A DNA stretch of 64,000 nt from contig NZ_JAAXKX010000012.1 in NCBI RefSeq assembly GCF_012276755.1, forward strand, positions 53,195-117,194, read 5' to 3'. A program made the translations under genes and the position numbers. The stretch's first letter is position 1. Each line of letters starts with the position of its first letter. Below the pieces are notes generated by a model. The model had not been told where the DNA came from. It worked only from the letters and a program-made list of their open reading frames with translations, and did no database searches. Of this stretch, positions 53,735 through 63,798 are shown piece after piece. The DNA comes from Marichromatium bheemlicum. GTDB lineage: Bacteria; Pseudomonadota; Gammaproteobacteria; Chromatiales; Chromatiaceae.

Positions 53735-55021
53735 TCAGGGCAGGGGGTGATCGATGACGACTGCGGTGGTGGTGGTCTCGCGCGTGTCGATCGTGGCGCT
53801 CTGGCCCTCGAGATCACCCGGTTGTGGGGCGGCCTCGCCACTTCGCGAGACCCGTGCGGTGACCTGGATCTCGGGATAGGCCGAAAGCTGCATCCCCGGG
53901 GCCATGGCCATGCTGTCGTCGAGGCTGAGCGTGACCGGCAGGGCCGCGACCTGGAGACGCTGTGCCGCCAGTGGCATTGCCGGGCCGGCAGGCGCACGGG
54001 CGAACACGAACACCGTGTCCTCGGGGGCCACCGTCTCGGCCAGCGTCGGGTCCAGGCTTACCCTCACCTCGAGGTGGGTGGCACCGATCGCCTCGGGCGC
54101 CGTCGCCGTCTCGGGTGCCGGCGCGTCTGCGGCGCTTGCCGGTGCTGCGCTGGTTGCGGCGATGTCGGCGCGCCGGTGGGCCTCGTCGACCATCTCCTGC
54201 AGGTCCTTGGCCTCCTGGGTCCCGGGCTCGAAGGTATCGAGGACCTGCTGCCAGGTCGCTGCGGCGACATCGAAGCGCCCGTGCTGGAAGGCCATCAGTC
54301 CTGTCAGCCAACGGGCGTTGATGTTTTCGGGGTCGCGCTCGAGCACCGCCTGCACCAGCTCAGCGGGTTTGCCGGCGAGGCTGCGATCGGGGCGGTTGGC
54401 GGCGATCGCCTCGGCATAGGCGAGCATGACATCGATGCGTTCAGGGGCGAGCCGATAGGCCTTGGTCACCGCTTCGAGACCGGCGGCCGGTCGCTCCAGG
54501 GCGAAGTGGGTCCGCCCCAGCATCAGCCAGCCATCGACGTCATCGGGGGTGGCCTCGAGTCGCTCGACGAGCCGTTGCACCAGCGTCTCCATCGACTGAT
54601 CGGTGTCTTGCTCGGTGGCCGGCAGGCCGCGCGCGGCCAGCTCCATGCGCTCGATCAGCGTCGGCTCGCCGAGCTGTAGATAGAGCAGGGTGGCGCTCCC
54701 CGGTAGTGCCGCGGTGAGCAGCAGCGCCAGTGTCCAGCGGCCGAGCCTTGAGGCGCCGTGAGCACGTACCTGGGACTTGCCGTCGACGTCGTGGAGCAGA
54801 TCGCGCTCGAGGTCGTGACGAGCGGCGTCGTAGCGGGTGCGGTCGAGATAGCCGGCTTCGAGGTCGGCGTCGAGTTCCTGCAGTCGTTGCTTGAAGACGG
54901 CGAGATTGAGTGCGTCCTGGGCTGGTTCCTGCTGCGCCGGGGTCGGGCGCAACAGCGGCAGGACGACGAATAAAAGGGCCAGGCCGATGAGCCCGGTGAC
55001 GAGTATCCAGAAGATGAGCAT
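53735..55021 (-). CDS. ccmI: Cytochrome c maturation protein CcmI
   Basis: A 428-aa CcmI/CycH that presents apocytochrome c to the heme-attachment complex. N-terminal span (about 3-25, FWILVTGLIGLALLFVVLPLL), cytoplasmic leucine-rich loop (LNLAVFKQRLQELDADLEAGYLD), second span (about 96-114), then periplasmic TPR repeats (about 140-270: DDVDGWLMLGRTHFALERPAAGLEAVTKAYRLAPERI) and a beta-rich C-terminal domain. Last gene of the ccm operon, 6 bp after ccmH. Confidence 0.93.
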   Translation of the reverse strand: MLIFWILVTGLIGLALLFVVLPLLRPTPAQQEPAQDALNLAVFKQRLQELDADLEAGYLDRTRYDAARHDLERDLLHDVDGKSQVRAHGASRLGRWTLALLLTAALPGSATLLYLQLGEPTLIERMELAARGLPATEQDTDQSMETLVQRLVERLEATPDDVDGWLMLGRTHFALERPAAGLEAVTKAYRLAPERIDVMLAYAEAIAANRPDRSLAGKPAELVQAVLERDPENINARWLTGLMAFQHGRFDVAAATWQQVLDTFEPGTQEAKDLQEMVDEAHRRADIAATSAAPASAADAPAPETATAPEAIGATHLEVRVSLDPTLAETVAPEDTVFVFARAPAGPAMPLAAQRLQVAALPVTLSLDDSMAMAPGMQLSAYPEIQVTARVSRSGEAAPQPGDLEGQSATIDTRETTTTAVVIDHPLP

Positions 55022-55027
55022 GGGGCG

Positions 55028-55519
55028 CTAGTCTCGTTGCGTGTCGCGCGAGGCGATCAGTTGCTGGAGTCGGGCGCGTTCGTCCGGGCTGAGGTCTTGC
55101 TCGGGTTCGGCCTTCTTGCGTCTGATCGCGCGCCACAGCAGCAGGCCGGCACCGCCGATCAGGACAAAGGGGCCGAACCAGAGCACATAGGTCGAGGGTT
55201 TGATCGGCGGGTCATAGAGCACGAAGTCGCCATAGCGGGCGACCAGGAAGTCGACGACCTCCTCGCGGCTCTGGCCCTCGCGCATCATCGTGTAGACCTC
55301 CTCGCGCAGGTCCTGTGCGACCCCGGCCTGGGAGCCGGCGAGTGACTCGTTCTGACAGACCAGGCAGCGCAGCTCGCTGATCAGGTCTCGGAAGTCCTCG
55401 AACTGGGCTGGGTCCTCGAAGGTGAATTCCTCGAGGGTATAGCCCTGGGCTGCGCCGGCGATCAGGGCGCCGGCGAGTGCGACCCCCGCGAGCCAGGGGC
55501 GGTGATGACGACGGTTCAT
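55028..55519 (-). CDS. ccmH: Cytochrome c maturation protein CcmH (CycL)
   Basis: A 163-aa thiol oxidoreductase that keeps apocytochrome CxxCH cysteines reduced. It has a signal peptide (about 1-27, LAGVALAGALIAGAAQG), the redox motif LRCLVCQNESLAGSQA, then VDFLVARYGDFVLYDPP and a C-terminal membrane anchor (STYVLWFGPFVLIGGAGLLLW). I chose the ATG at 55519, with GAGGAA upstream, which overlaps the ccmG stop (ATGA). It is the short form lacking the TPR part, which here is separate as ccmI. Confidence 0.95.
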   Translation of the reverse strand: MNRRHHRPWLAGVALAGALIAGAAQGYTLEEFTFEDPAQFEDFRDLISELRCLVCQNESLAGSQAGVAQDLREEVYTMMREGQSREEVVDFLVARYGDFVLYDPPIKPSTYVLWFGPFVLIGGAGLLLWRAIRRKKAEPEQDLSPDERARLQQLIASRDTQRD

Positions 55520-56061
55520 GAGTTCCTCGCGCGATACTGCTCGACGATCGGACGGATCTCTTCCTCCCACACCTCGGGGGTGATGGGACCGATCTGCTTG
55601 TGACGGATGATGCCCTCGGGGTCGACCACGAAGGTCTCGGGGGCGCCATAGACGCCCCAGTCGATCCCGGCCTTGTTGTCCGGGTCGTAGAGCGAGACGG
55701 TATAGGGGTCGCCGTATTGACGCAGCATCAGCAGCGCGCTGGCGCGCTCATCCTTCCAGTTAAAGCCGATGACACGGACGTCGTGCTCGCGCGCGATGCG
55801 CAACAGCTCGCCATGCTCCTGGCGACACGACGGGCACCACGAGGCCCAGACGTTGACCAGTGAGACCTCGCCGAGCAGCAGCTCGCGATCGAGGCGCTGC
55901 TGCGGGTCCTTCAGCGAGGTCAGCTCGAACGCGGGCACGGGCTTGCCGATCAGGGGCGAGGGCACCTTGCGCGGGTCGAGCTGCAGCCCGTAGAAGAGTA
56001 GGGCGGCGAGGGCAAGGAAGATCCCCAGCGGGATCAATGCGCGGGTCTTGGAGCCTTTCAT
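55516..56061 (-). CDS. ccmG: Thiol:disulfide interchange protein CcmG/DsbE
   Basis: A 181-aa membrane-tethered thioredoxin-like protein that acts with CcmH to reduce apocytochrome c. N-terminal anchor ALIPLGIFLALAALLFYGL (8-26), then a thioredoxin fold with VNVWASWCPSCRQEHGELL (active site WCPSC), the GINWK-like IGFNWKDE and the cis-Pro region YGAPETFVVDPEG. Length and motif order are typical. It lies 26 bp after ccmF. Confidence 0.96.
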   Translation of the reverse strand: MKGSKTRALIPLGIFLALAALLFYGLQLDPRKVPSPLIGKPVPAFELTSLKDPQQRLDRELLLGEVSLVNVWASWCPSCRQEHGELLRIAREHDVRVIGFNWKDERASALLMLRQYGDPYTVSLYDPDNKAGIDWGVYGAPETFVVDPEGIIRHKQIGPITPEVWEEEIRPIVEQYRARNS

Positions 56062-56087
56062 TCGATTCGATACCTCGGTGGTCTGGT

Positions 56088-58079
56088 TCAGGCGACGGCC
56101 TCGGCCGCCCCGGCCGGGGCCGGAGCGCGGTTGCGCACGCTACGATAGCGCCGATCGCTGGCAGAGACGGTCGCACCGAGGGCCATCAGGATCGCGCCCA
56201 GCCAGATCCAGCGAACATAGGGCTTGTAGTAGAGGCGCAACGCCCAGTCACCACTGCTGCCGATCGGCTCGCCGAGCGAGATATAGATATCACGCAGTAA
56301 GCCGGCGTCGATCGCCGCCTCGGTCATCGGCATGCCGCCGGAGAGATAGTGACGCTTCTCGGGGTGGAGGACGGCGATCTCGCGCTCGCCGTCATAGACC
56401 ACGAACTCGCCGCGCTGAGCACGGTAGTTGGGGCCGGGTACGGCAGTGACGCCGTTGAACTGGAAGCGGTAACCGGAGGCCTCGTGGACGTGGACGTCGC
56501 CAGGCGACATCCGCACATCGGTCTCGACCCCGTCGTTGGAGACCATGGTGACGCCGACGATGAACACCGCCAGCCCGAGGTGGGCCAGTTGCATGCCGTA
56601 GTAGCTGCGGCTGCTGGGGTTGATGTCACGACGCAGGGCACGTAGCCCGCCCTTGTGTTTGAGGCGATCGCGCAGGCTGGCCAGGTGGGTGACTACCAGC
56701 CACAGACTCATGCCGATACCGACGCCGACGCCGATGTCACGCGCCGAGAACCCGGGCCAGGAGACCAGCAGGAAGGCGGCGATGCCGAGTCCGGCGGCGA
56801 GCCAGAGCGCGCGTAGCAGTCGCGCCGGCTCGTCATGCTTCCAGCGGGTGTTGGGACCGATTCCGGTGGCCAGTACCAGCAGCGGCGAGAGCGCCACGAA
56901 CATCTTGTTAAACCAGGGGAAGCCGACCGAGATCTTGCCCCAGCCGGCGGCCTCGTAGATCAGCGGCGCCAGGGTCCCGAACAGGACCAGGATGGTCAGC
57001 GCGGTGAACAGCAGGTTGTTGATCAGCAGGAAGCTCTCGCGCGAGAGCAGGTCGAAGCGCCCGCCCCCGGAGATGTCGGCTGCGCGCCAGGCGTAGAGCG
57101 CGAGCGAGCCGCCGATCACCACGCACAGGAACAGCAGGATGAAGGAGCCGCGCGCCGGGTCGGTGGCGAAGGCATGGACCGAGGTCAGCACCCCGGAGCG
57201 CACCAGAAAGGTGCCGAGCAGCGATAGCGAGAAGGCCGAGATGGCGAGCAGCACGGTCCAACTCTTGAACGCGGCGCGCTTCTCGGTCACCGCCAACGAG
57301 TGGATCAACGCGGTGCCGACCAGCCAGGGCATGAACGAGGCGTTCTCGACCGGGTCCCAGAACCACCAGCCGCCCCAGCCGAGTTCGTAGTACGACCACC
57401 AGGAGCCGAGGGCGATGCCAATGGTGAGGAACACCCAGGCGATTGCGGTCCAAGGCCGCGACCAACGTGCCCAGGCCGCGTCGAGTTTGCCGCCGAGCAA
57501 CGCCGCGATGGCGAAGGCGAAGGCCACCGAGAAGCCGACATAGCCCATGTAGAGCATCGGCGGGTGGATCGCCAGACCCGGGTCCTGGAGCAGCGGGTTG
57601 AGGTCGCGGCCCTCGAGCGGCGCGGGATAGATGCGCTCGAAGGGGTTGGAGGTCAACAGCATGAACAGCAGGAAGCCGATCGCCACCATGCCCATTACTG
57701 CCAGCACCCGTGCCACCATCGGCAACGGCAGGTTCTTGCTGTAGGCGGCCACCGCGGCGCCCCAGGCGGCGAGCATCAGCGCCCAGAGCAGCAGCGACCC
57801 CTCGTGCGCGCCCCAGACCGCCGAGATCTTGTAGATCAACGGCATCAGGGTGTTGGAGTTGCTGGCGACATAGATCACCGAGAAATCATCGGTGAGAAAG
57901 GCCAACAGCAGACAGCCGAAGGCGATGCTGGTGAAGGTGAGCTGACCCCAGGCCAGCGGGCGCGCCATCGCCATCCAGGTGCGGTTGCCGGTGAAGGAAC
58001 CGGCCAGTGGCAGCACCGCCTGCACCAGGGTGATCGCGAGGGCGAGGATCAGGGCGAAGTGCCCGAGTTCAGGAACCAT
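56088..58079 (-). CDS. ccmF: Cytochrome c-type biogenesis protein CcmF
   Basis: A 663-aa polytopic protein, the core of heme ligation to apocytochrome c. About 15 membrane spans. The periplasmic WWD heme-handling segment is GSWWSYYELGWGGWWFWDPVENASFMPWLVG; the preceding WGAHEGSLLLW is also conserved. The C-terminal periplasmic domain precedes a last span. Length matches E. coli CcmF (647) and relatives. The ATG overlaps the ccmE stop by one base (TGATG in the mRNA), so they are coupled. Confidence 0.97.
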   Translation of the reverse strand: MVPELGHFALILALAITLVQAVLPLAGSFTGNRTWMAMARPLAWGQLTFTSIAFGCLLLAFLTDDFSVIYVASNSNTLMPLIYKISAVWGAHEGSLLLWALMLAAWGAAVAAYSKNLPLPMVARVLAVMGMVAIGFLLFMLLTSNPFERIYPAPLEGRDLNPLLQDPGLAIHPPMLYMGYVGFSVAFAFAIAALLGGKLDAAWARWSRPWTAIAWVFLTIGIALGSWWSYYELGWGGWWFWDPVENASFMPWLVGTALIHSLAVTEKRAAFKSWTVLLAISAFSLSLLGTFLVRSGVLTSVHAFATDPARGSFILLFLCVVIGGSLALYAWRAADISGGGRFDLLSRESFLLINNLLFTALTILVLFGTLAPLIYEAAGWGKISVGFPWFNKMFVALSPLLVLATGIGPNTRWKHDEPARLLRALWLAAGLGIAAFLLVSWPGFSARDIGVGVGIGMSLWLVVTHLASLRDRLKHKGGLRALRRDINPSSRSYYGMQLAHLGLAVFIVGVTMVSNDGVETDVRMSPGDVHVHEASGYRFQFNGVTAVPGPNYRAQRGEFVVYDGEREIAVLHPEKRHYLSGGMPMTEAAIDAGLLRDIYISLGEPIGSSGDWALRLYYKPYVRWIWLGAILMALGATVSASDRRYRSVRNRAPAPAGAAEAVA

Positions 58080-58546
58080 CAGTTGGATACTCCGGCCGTC
58101 TCCGCGGTGTCCGATACCCCGTCGGCCTGGGCCGTCTTCAGGGTGCTCTCGACCTCGGGTGGCATGTAGCTTTCATCGTGCTTGGCGAGGACCTCGTCGG
58201 CGTAGAACACGCCGTCGGGACCGAGTCGTCCCTTGGTGACCACGCCCTGACCCTCGCTGAACAGGTCGGGGAGGATTCCGGTGTAGGCCACGGTGACGGT
58301 CTCGGCGTTGTCGGTGACATCGAAGTGCACCGTCAGCCCGTCGTCCTGGCGCTGGATGCTGCCCTCGGTGACCAGGCCACCGAGGCGGAAGACGCGATCC
58401 TGGGGGGCCTCGTTGGCCAACACCTGGGTCGGGCTGAAAAAGTAGGAGATGTTGCTGTTGAGCGCGGTCAACGCCAGGGTGGCGGCGGTGCCGACACCGA
58501 CGATGGCCAGGGCGACGAACAGCAGGCGTTTCTGTCGGGGCTTCAT
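58079..58546 (-). CDS. ccmE: Cytochrome c maturation heme chaperone CcmE
   Basis: A 155-aa heme chaperone. N-terminal anchor LLFVALAIVGVGTAATLALTAL (9-30), OB-fold body (FRLGGLVTEGSIQR, VHFDVTDNAETVTVAYTGILPDLFSEGQGVV), and the covalent heme-binding His with the nearby Tyr in VLAKHDESYMPPEV. Takes heme from CcmC and hands it to CcmF. Overlaps ccmD by 4 bp (ATGA). Confidence 0.97.
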   Translation of the reverse strand: MKPRQKRLLFVALAIVGVGTAATLALTALNSNISYFFSPTQVLANEAPQDRVFRLGGLVTEGSIQRQDDGLTVHFDVTDNAETVTVAYTGILPDLFSEGQGVVTKGRLGPDGVFYADEVLAKHDESYMPPEVESTLKTAQADGVSDTAETAGVSN

Positions 58547-58716
58547 TGATCGTTGGCTCCTGCGTCACGAATCCGCATCAATCGACCAAGCCGGGCGCGA
58601 ATGGTTCGCTGACGGGCGCGCAATTGCAGCACCTCGATCACCAGCAGCAGGGCGGTCATGCCATAGGCGCCCCAGACGAAGAAGGCGTAACCGCCCTGGG
58701 CGAAGAAATCACTCAT
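58543..58716 (-). CDS. ccmD: Heme exporter protein CcmD
   Basis: A 57-aa protein translated directly from the minus strand: MSDFFAQGGYAFFVWGAYGM, then TALLLVIEVLQLRARQ and a basic tail (RTIRARLGRLMRIRDAG). The single span with the GGYAFFVWGAYG signature and the positive cytoplasmic tail are diagnostic of CcmD, which releases holo-CcmE from the CcmABC complex. It overlaps ccmC upstream and ccmE downstream by 4 bp each, keeping the whole operon coupled. Confidence 0.95.
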   Translation of the reverse strand: MSDFFAQGGYAFFVWGAYGMTALLLVIEVLQLRARQRTIRARLGRLMRIRDAGANDQ

Positions 58717-59471
58717 GCCTTGTCCCCCGTATCGAGCAGGTCGCGCACCCAGACGCTCTCGGACTCACGCTGCAGGATGATGCCGCGCAGTCGCATAAAG
58801 CTGGTGGCGAAGGAATAGGTCCAGAATCCGAAGGTCATCGCCAGCATCGCGAAGAGGATGTTGCCGTCGATCTGGGTGAGGTCGGAGCGCTGGTGCAGCG
58901 CCGCGCACTGGTTGGGGTCGGGGCAGTTGATCGACCAGAAGATCACCGGGACCATGATCAGCCCAACGATGGCCAGCAGTGCTGCGGCGCGATCGGCGCG
59001 GCGCACGTCGTCGATCGCCGAGTGCAGTGCGATATAGCCGATGTAGAGGAAGAACAGCACCAGTTCAGAGGTCAGGCGCGGATCCCAATCCCAGTAGGTG
59101 CCCCAGCTCGGTCGCCCCCAGAAGGCCCCGGTCCACAGCGCCAGGAAGGTGAAGATTGCACCGGTCGGGGCGACGGCATTGGCCATCATGAACGACAGCC
59201 GGGTGTTGAACACCAACCCGATCGCCGCCCAGCCGACCATCACCACATAGAGCCACATCGACATCCAGGCCGCCGGCACGTGGATGAAAATGATGCGGTA
59301 GTACTCCTTCTGGGCGTTGCTGCCGCCGAGTCGGTCGGCGGTCTCGAAGAAGCCCCAGTAGAGCCCGAGTCCGAGCAGGACCAGGGTGATGATCCAGAAG
59401 GCCGGGATCAGCCGGCCGGCGATCGGGTAGAAGGAGGCGGGCGAGGCGAATTTGAACCAGTTCAGTGCCAT
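58713..59471 (-). CDS. ccmC: Heme exporter / CcmE heme-loading protein CcmC
   Basis: A 252-aa six-span protein that loads heme onto CcmE. The WWD motif is WGRPSWGTYWDWDPRLTSELVLFFLYIGYIAL; flanking His residues (FIHVPAAWMS and LHSAIDD) are candidate axial heme ligands. Length and the N-terminal SPASFYPIAGRLIPAFWIITLVLL are typical. It begins 27 bp after ccmB and is followed without a gap by ccmD. Confidence 0.97.
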   Translation of the reverse strand: MALNWFKFASPASFYPIAGRLIPAFWIITLVLLGLGLYWGFFETADRLGGSNAQKEYYRIIFIHVPAAWMSMWLYVVMVGWAAIGLVFNTRLSFMMANAVAPTGAIFTFLALWTGAFWGRPSWGTYWDWDPRLTSELVLFFLYIGYIALHSAIDDVRRADRAAALLAIVGLIMVPVIFWSINCPDPNQCAALHQRSDLTQIDGNILFAMLAMTFGFWTYSFATSFMRLRGIILQRESESVWVRDLLDTGDKA

Positions 59472-59498
59472 GGCGGATGTCTGCGTTCGCTTGAGGGT

Positions 59499-60173
59499 TT
59501 ATTCGAGAGAGATCTTGAGCGCCGCGGCGGCGGCCACCGGGGCGAAGACCAGGGCCACCAGCAGGAAGGCGCCGAGCAGCTCGAAGTAGGGGCCGGTGTC
59601 GGCGACCGAGACCGTGGCGGCGACGTCGATCGCCCCGGCGCCGTAGACCAGCACCGGGATGTAGAGCGGCAGGATCAGCAGAGCCAGCAGGATGCCGCCA
59701 CCGCGCAGCCCCAGGGTCAGCGCCGCGCCGATCGCCCCGAGCAGGCTGAGCACCGGGGTGCCGACCAGCAGGGTGAGCATCATCACCCCGACGGCGGCGC
59801 CGCTGAGGTGGTACTGCATCCCCACCAGGGGGGCGATCAGCACCAGCGGCAGTCCGGTCAGTAGCCAGTGGGCGGTGATCTTGGCCAGCACCAGCAGCGC
59901 GCGCGGTTGATCGGTGAGCAGCATCTGTTCGAGGGTGCCGTCGACGTGATCGGCGGCGAAGAGACGCTCGAGGGCGAGCATCGAGGCGAGCAGCGCAGCC
60001 ACCCAGACCACACCCGGACCGAGCGTCTGCAGCACCTCGCGTTCGGTGCCGACGCCGAGTGGGAAGAGGCTGACCACGATGACGAAGAACAACAGACTCG
60101 TCAGCACGTCCGTGCCGCGTCTGAGCGCGAGGGTGAGATCGCGCGAGAGGATGCACCAGAAGAGTCGTAACAC
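59499..60173 (-). CDS. ccmB: Heme exporter protein CcmB
   Basis: A 224-aa ABC-type membrane subunit with six spans (LTSLLFFVIVVSLFPLGVG, GVVWVAALLASMLALERLF, WLLTGLPLVLIAPLVGM, VMMLTLLVGTPVLSLLGAIGAAL, ILLALLILPLYIPVLVYGAGAI, LGAFLLVALVFAPVAAAAAL). With CcmA and CcmC it drives release of holo-CcmE. It follows ccmA by 7 bp. Confidence 0.96.
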   Translation of the reverse strand: MLRLFWCILSRDLTLALRRGTDVLTSLLFFVIVVSLFPLGVGTEREVLQTLGPGVVWVAALLASMLALERLFAADHVDGTLEQMLLTDQPRALLVLAKITAHWLLTGLPLVLIAPLVGMQYHLSGAAVGVMMLTLLVGTPVLSLLGAIGAALTLGLRGGGILLALLILPLYIPVLVYGAGAIDVAATVSVADTGPYFELLGAFLLVALVFAPVAAAAALKISLE

Positions 60174-60180
60174 CGGTGGT

Positions 60181-60798
<618 letters not shown>

Positions 60799-60926
60799 GT
60801 CGTTCAGGGGTCCGGTCCATTGCTGCGGCGCACCCCCCGCGCGGGACGGGTGCAGCCGGTTCTGACGTCTGGCGGGTCGTTGCGGGCCGCCGGGTCGAGC
60901 CGGCAACCTTAAACGCTGGTGACGTA

Positions 60927-63113
60927 TTACTCAACATCGGCGCCTCGCGCCGGGTCGCGGCGGCGGATCTGCCAGCAGTTGTGGATGCGCGGGTTGCGCG
61001 CGAAGTCGTGGGGTAGGGTCTGCGCGGTGAGGTCGGTGATCTCGAGCCAGGGCAGGGCGGTGTGGTCCATGCGGAAGCCGCGGCGATTGTTGGAGAAGAT
61101 CAAGGTGCCTGTGGGGGCGAGCAGGCGCATCGTCGCCGCGATCAGGTCGACATGATCGCGCTGCACGTCGAAGGTGCCCTGCATCCGCTTGGAGCTGGAG
61201 AAACTCGGTGGATCGAGGAAGATCAGGTCGAATTCGCGTTGTCCGGCGTTGCGTTCGATCCATTGCAGACAGTCGGCCTGGACCAGGGTGTGGTCGCGTC
61301 CACCGATGTCGTTGAGCACCAGGTTGCGCTCGGCCCAGTCGAGATAGGTGCGCGACATGTCCACCGTGGTGGTGGAGCGCGCGCCGCCGCGCGCGGCATA
61401 GACAGTGGCGCTGGCGGTATAGGCGAAGAGGTTGAGGAAGCGCGCGCCCGCGGCCAGCCGCCCGACCAGGGCGCGGGTGTCGCGATGATCGAGAAACAGA
61501 CCGGTGTCGAGATAGTCCTCGAAGTTGACCAGGAAGCGGTGCCCGCCCTCGGCGACCTCATGGAAGCGACGGGTCTCGGCGATGCGCTCGTACTGGCTGG
61601 CGCCCTTCTGCTGACGACGGACCTTGAAATGGACCTGGCCGGCGGGGATTTCGAGCACCTCCGGGATCATCGTCATCGCCTCGCGGGCGCGCAGTCGTGC
61701 ACGCTTCTGGTCGACACTCGCCGGCGGGGCGTACTCCTGGACGTTGATCCAGCGTCCGTCGACGCCGCCGTAGAGGTCGATGGCGAAGGCGTACTCGGGC
61801 AGGTCGGCGTCGTAGAGACGGTAGCAGTCCACCGCCTCGCGCTTGCACCACTTGCGCAGTGCCTTGAGGTTCTTGCGCAGTCGGTTGGCGAACATCTCGG
61901 CGCCGGGGCCGAGTGACTCGGGTGGCAACGGGCGCGGGCGATTGGTGGCGAAGCGCTCGGCCTCGACCTGGAAGTGCAGCAGGCGGCACTCGATCGGGCC
62001 GTTGTAGAGGGTGTGGGTGCGGTGCGCGCGCAGCCCGAGTTGATGGCCGAGTTCGGGCGAGCCGGTGAACACCGCCGCCCGCCAGCCGAGGAAGCGCTCG
62101 CGCAGCACTGAGCCGAGTCGCGCGTAGAGCGCCTCGAGGTCGTCGTCGGCGCCGAGGCGCTCACCATAGGGCGGGTTGACGATCACCAGCCCGCGATCCT
62201 CGGCGTGCACCGGCTGGCAGTCGCTCAGCTCGCGTCGCTCGAAGTGTGCGAGGCCGGTGAGCCCGGCGAGCGCCAGGTCGTCGATGGCCACGCGGATGGC
62301 GTTGGGGTTGCAGTCGTAGCCGCGCAGGGTGCCGACCCGCGCGCGTCCGGCCTCGGCGCGCGCGCGCGCCTCCTCGCACAACGCCGCCCATACCTTGGGC
62401 TGGTGCGCCGACCAGCCGAGGAAACCGAAGTGCTCGCGCAGCAGGCCCGGGGCGATGTCGGCGGCGATCAGCGCGCCCTCGATCACCAGGGTGCCCGAGC
62501 CGCACATCGGGTCGAGCAGCGCCGCGCCCTCGGCGGCCAGCTCGGGCCAACCGGCGCGCAGCAGTAGTGCCGCGGCGAGGTTCTCTTTGAGCGGTGCGGC
62601 CGAGCCCTGGCGGCGATAGCCGCGCCGGTGCAGCGAGCCGCCGGAGAGATCGAGGCTGACGGTGACCTGGTCGCGCTGGGCATAGACGTGGATGCCGATG
62701 TCCGGCCATTCGGTATCGACGTCCGGGCGCTGTCCACAACGCGCCGAAAAGCGGTCGACGATGGCGTCCTTGACGCGCAGGGTGGCGTAGTGTCGGTGCG
62801 GGGTCGCGTTCAGTGCGCCGTCGAACTGCACCGCGATACTCTGCGCCGGCGAGAAGTGGTCCTCCCAGGGCAGCTCGGTGACCCCGGCATAGAGCGCGTC
62901 GCTGTCCTCGGCGGCGAACTCGGCCAGCGGCAGCAGGATGCGGTTGGCCACGCGCGACCACAGGCAGGCGCGGTAGGCCGCTTCCAGGTTGCCCGAGAAG
63001 CGCGCGCCGCCTCGGGTCTCGGTGGCGTCGGCGAGCCCCAGCCCGCGCAGTTCGTCGGCGAGCAGATCGCCCATGTGTTTCGGGGCCGAGGCGAAGAAGG
63101 TGTGACGCGACAT
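60927..63113 (-). CDS. rlmL: Bifunctional 23S rRNA methyltransferase RlmKL
   Basis: A 728-aa fusion that methylates G2445 (N2) and G2069 (N7) of 23S rRNA. The N-terminal THUMP/RlmL half starts MSRHTFFASAPKHMGDLLADELRGLG, has DPMCGSGTLVIEGALIAADIAPG and the catalytic NPPYGERLG near residue 314. The RlmK half shows FLNLFAYTASATVYAARGGA and DPPSFSSSKRM near 632. I chose the ATG at 63113. Length is typical (about 700-730). A hairpin and yajD lie upstream. Confidence 0.96.
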   Translation of the reverse strand: MSRHTFFASAPKHMGDLLADELRGLGLADATETRGGARFSGNLEAAYRACLWSRVANRILLPLAEFAAEDSDALYAGVTELPWEDHFSPAQSIAVQFDGALNATPHRHYATLRVKDAIVDRFSARCGQRPDVDTEWPDIGIHVYAQRDQVTVSLDLSGGSLHRRGYRRQGSAAPLKENLAAALLLRAGWPELAAEGAALLDPMCGSGTLVIEGALIAADIAPGLLREHFGFLGWSAHQPKVWAALCEEARARAEAGRARVGTLRGYDCNPNAIRVAIDDLALAGLTGLAHFERRELSDCQPVHAEDRGLVIVNPPYGERLGADDDLEALYARLGSVLRERFLGWRAAVFTGSPELGHQLGLRAHRTHTLYNGPIECRLLHFQVEAERFATNRPRPLPPESLGPGAEMFANRLRKNLKALRKWCKREAVDCYRLYDADLPEYAFAIDLYGGVDGRWINVQEYAPPASVDQKRARLRAREAMTMIPEVLEIPAGQVHFKVRRQQKGASQYERIAETRRFHEVAEGGHRFLVNFEDYLDTGLFLDHRDTRALVGRLAAGARFLNLFAYTASATVYAARGGARSTTTVDMSRTYLDWAERNLVLNDIGGRDHTLVQADCLQWIERNAGQREFDLIFLDPPSFSSSKRMQGTFDVQRDHVDLIAATMRLLAPTGTLIFSNNRRGFRMDHTALPWLEITDLTAQTLPHDFARNPRIHNCWQIRRRDPARGADVE

Positions 63114-63185
63114 GCGGTGCGGGGACTCCTTGGGGTGACGCGCGCCGGCGCGTCCGAATGAGATGGCGTGGGGTGGGATTATACG

Positions 63186-63207
63186 GCGCCCGCCGGATGG
63201 CGGGCGC
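63186..63207. terminator. Strong GC hairpin between yajD and rlmKL
   Basis: GCGCCCGCC-GGAT-GGCGGGCGC forms a perfect 9-bp stem 10 bp past the yajD stop. On the minus strand it is followed by CGTATAATCCC rather than a T-run; TATAAT there may be the -10 of rlmKL. Confidence 0.5.
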
Positions 63208-63216
63208 TGCGTCCGC

Positions 63217-63633
63217 TCAATCGCCCTTGTTGAGCAGGGCGCCGAGGTCGGCGAAGGGGTTGTAGGTGGTCTCCTTCTGGCCGTCCTCGCGGGTGCGGGT
63301 GCGCCCCCCAGCCTTGGCCGCAAGGTGCTCCTCGTACTTCTGATGCTCGTTGTCGTGACAGTACAGGCAGAGCAACTCCCAGTTGCTGCCGTCGGGAGGG
63401 TTGTTGTCGTGGTCCATGTCCTTGTGGTGGACGGTGAGTTCGTGCAGGTTCTCGCGGGTGAAGGTGCGTGCGCAGCGGCCGCAGACCCAGGGATAGAGCT
63501 TGAGTGCCTGCTCGCGGTAGCCGGCGGCGCGCTCGTCGCTGGCCTTGCGTGCGCTGGCGACCACGCGGTCGAGTTTGTCGGTGTCGATCGGCTTGCCGGT
63601 GCGGCCATGACGCGGGGATGAGTGGTTTGGCAT
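63217..63633 (-). CDS. yajD: HNH nuclease-family protein YajD
   Basis: A 138-aa YajD. The HNH/zinc signature is CGRCARTFTRENLHELTVHHKDMDHDNNPPDGSNWELLCLYCHDNEH, given here by its key residues: the CxxC pair at the start, HH, D, N and the second CxxC-type pair at CLYCHDNEH. The start is the ATG at 63633 (MPNHSSPRHGRTGKPID), though the ribosome site is weak. Widespread in gammaproteobacteria; biological role not established. Confidence 0.93.
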   Translation of the reverse strand: MPNHSSPRHGRTGKPIDTDKLDRVVASARKASDERAAGYREQALKLYPWVCGRCARTFTRENLHELTVHHKDMDHDNNPPDGSNWELLCLYCHDNEHQKYEEHLAAKAGGRTRTREDGQKETTYNPFADLGALLNKGD

Positions 63634-63798
63634 GGGTATCTTGGAGTTCGGGTTGATCGTGATGCAGGGGGGAGAGATTAAACCAGCGCGCCCCTCTGTG
63701 ACATCAGACAAGACGGAGGATCGCGCGTTCGTCTCTGCGCATCTAAATGAACGCGCGCGCGAACGTGAGGCGATGATGGTGAGGAATGAAAAAAGGTG

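Noticed and set aside
63217..63633. YajD HNH protein as a homing endonuclease or toxin
   Set aside because: The motif order and length match the conserved housekeeping YajD family; no intron, intein or immunity gene is nearby.
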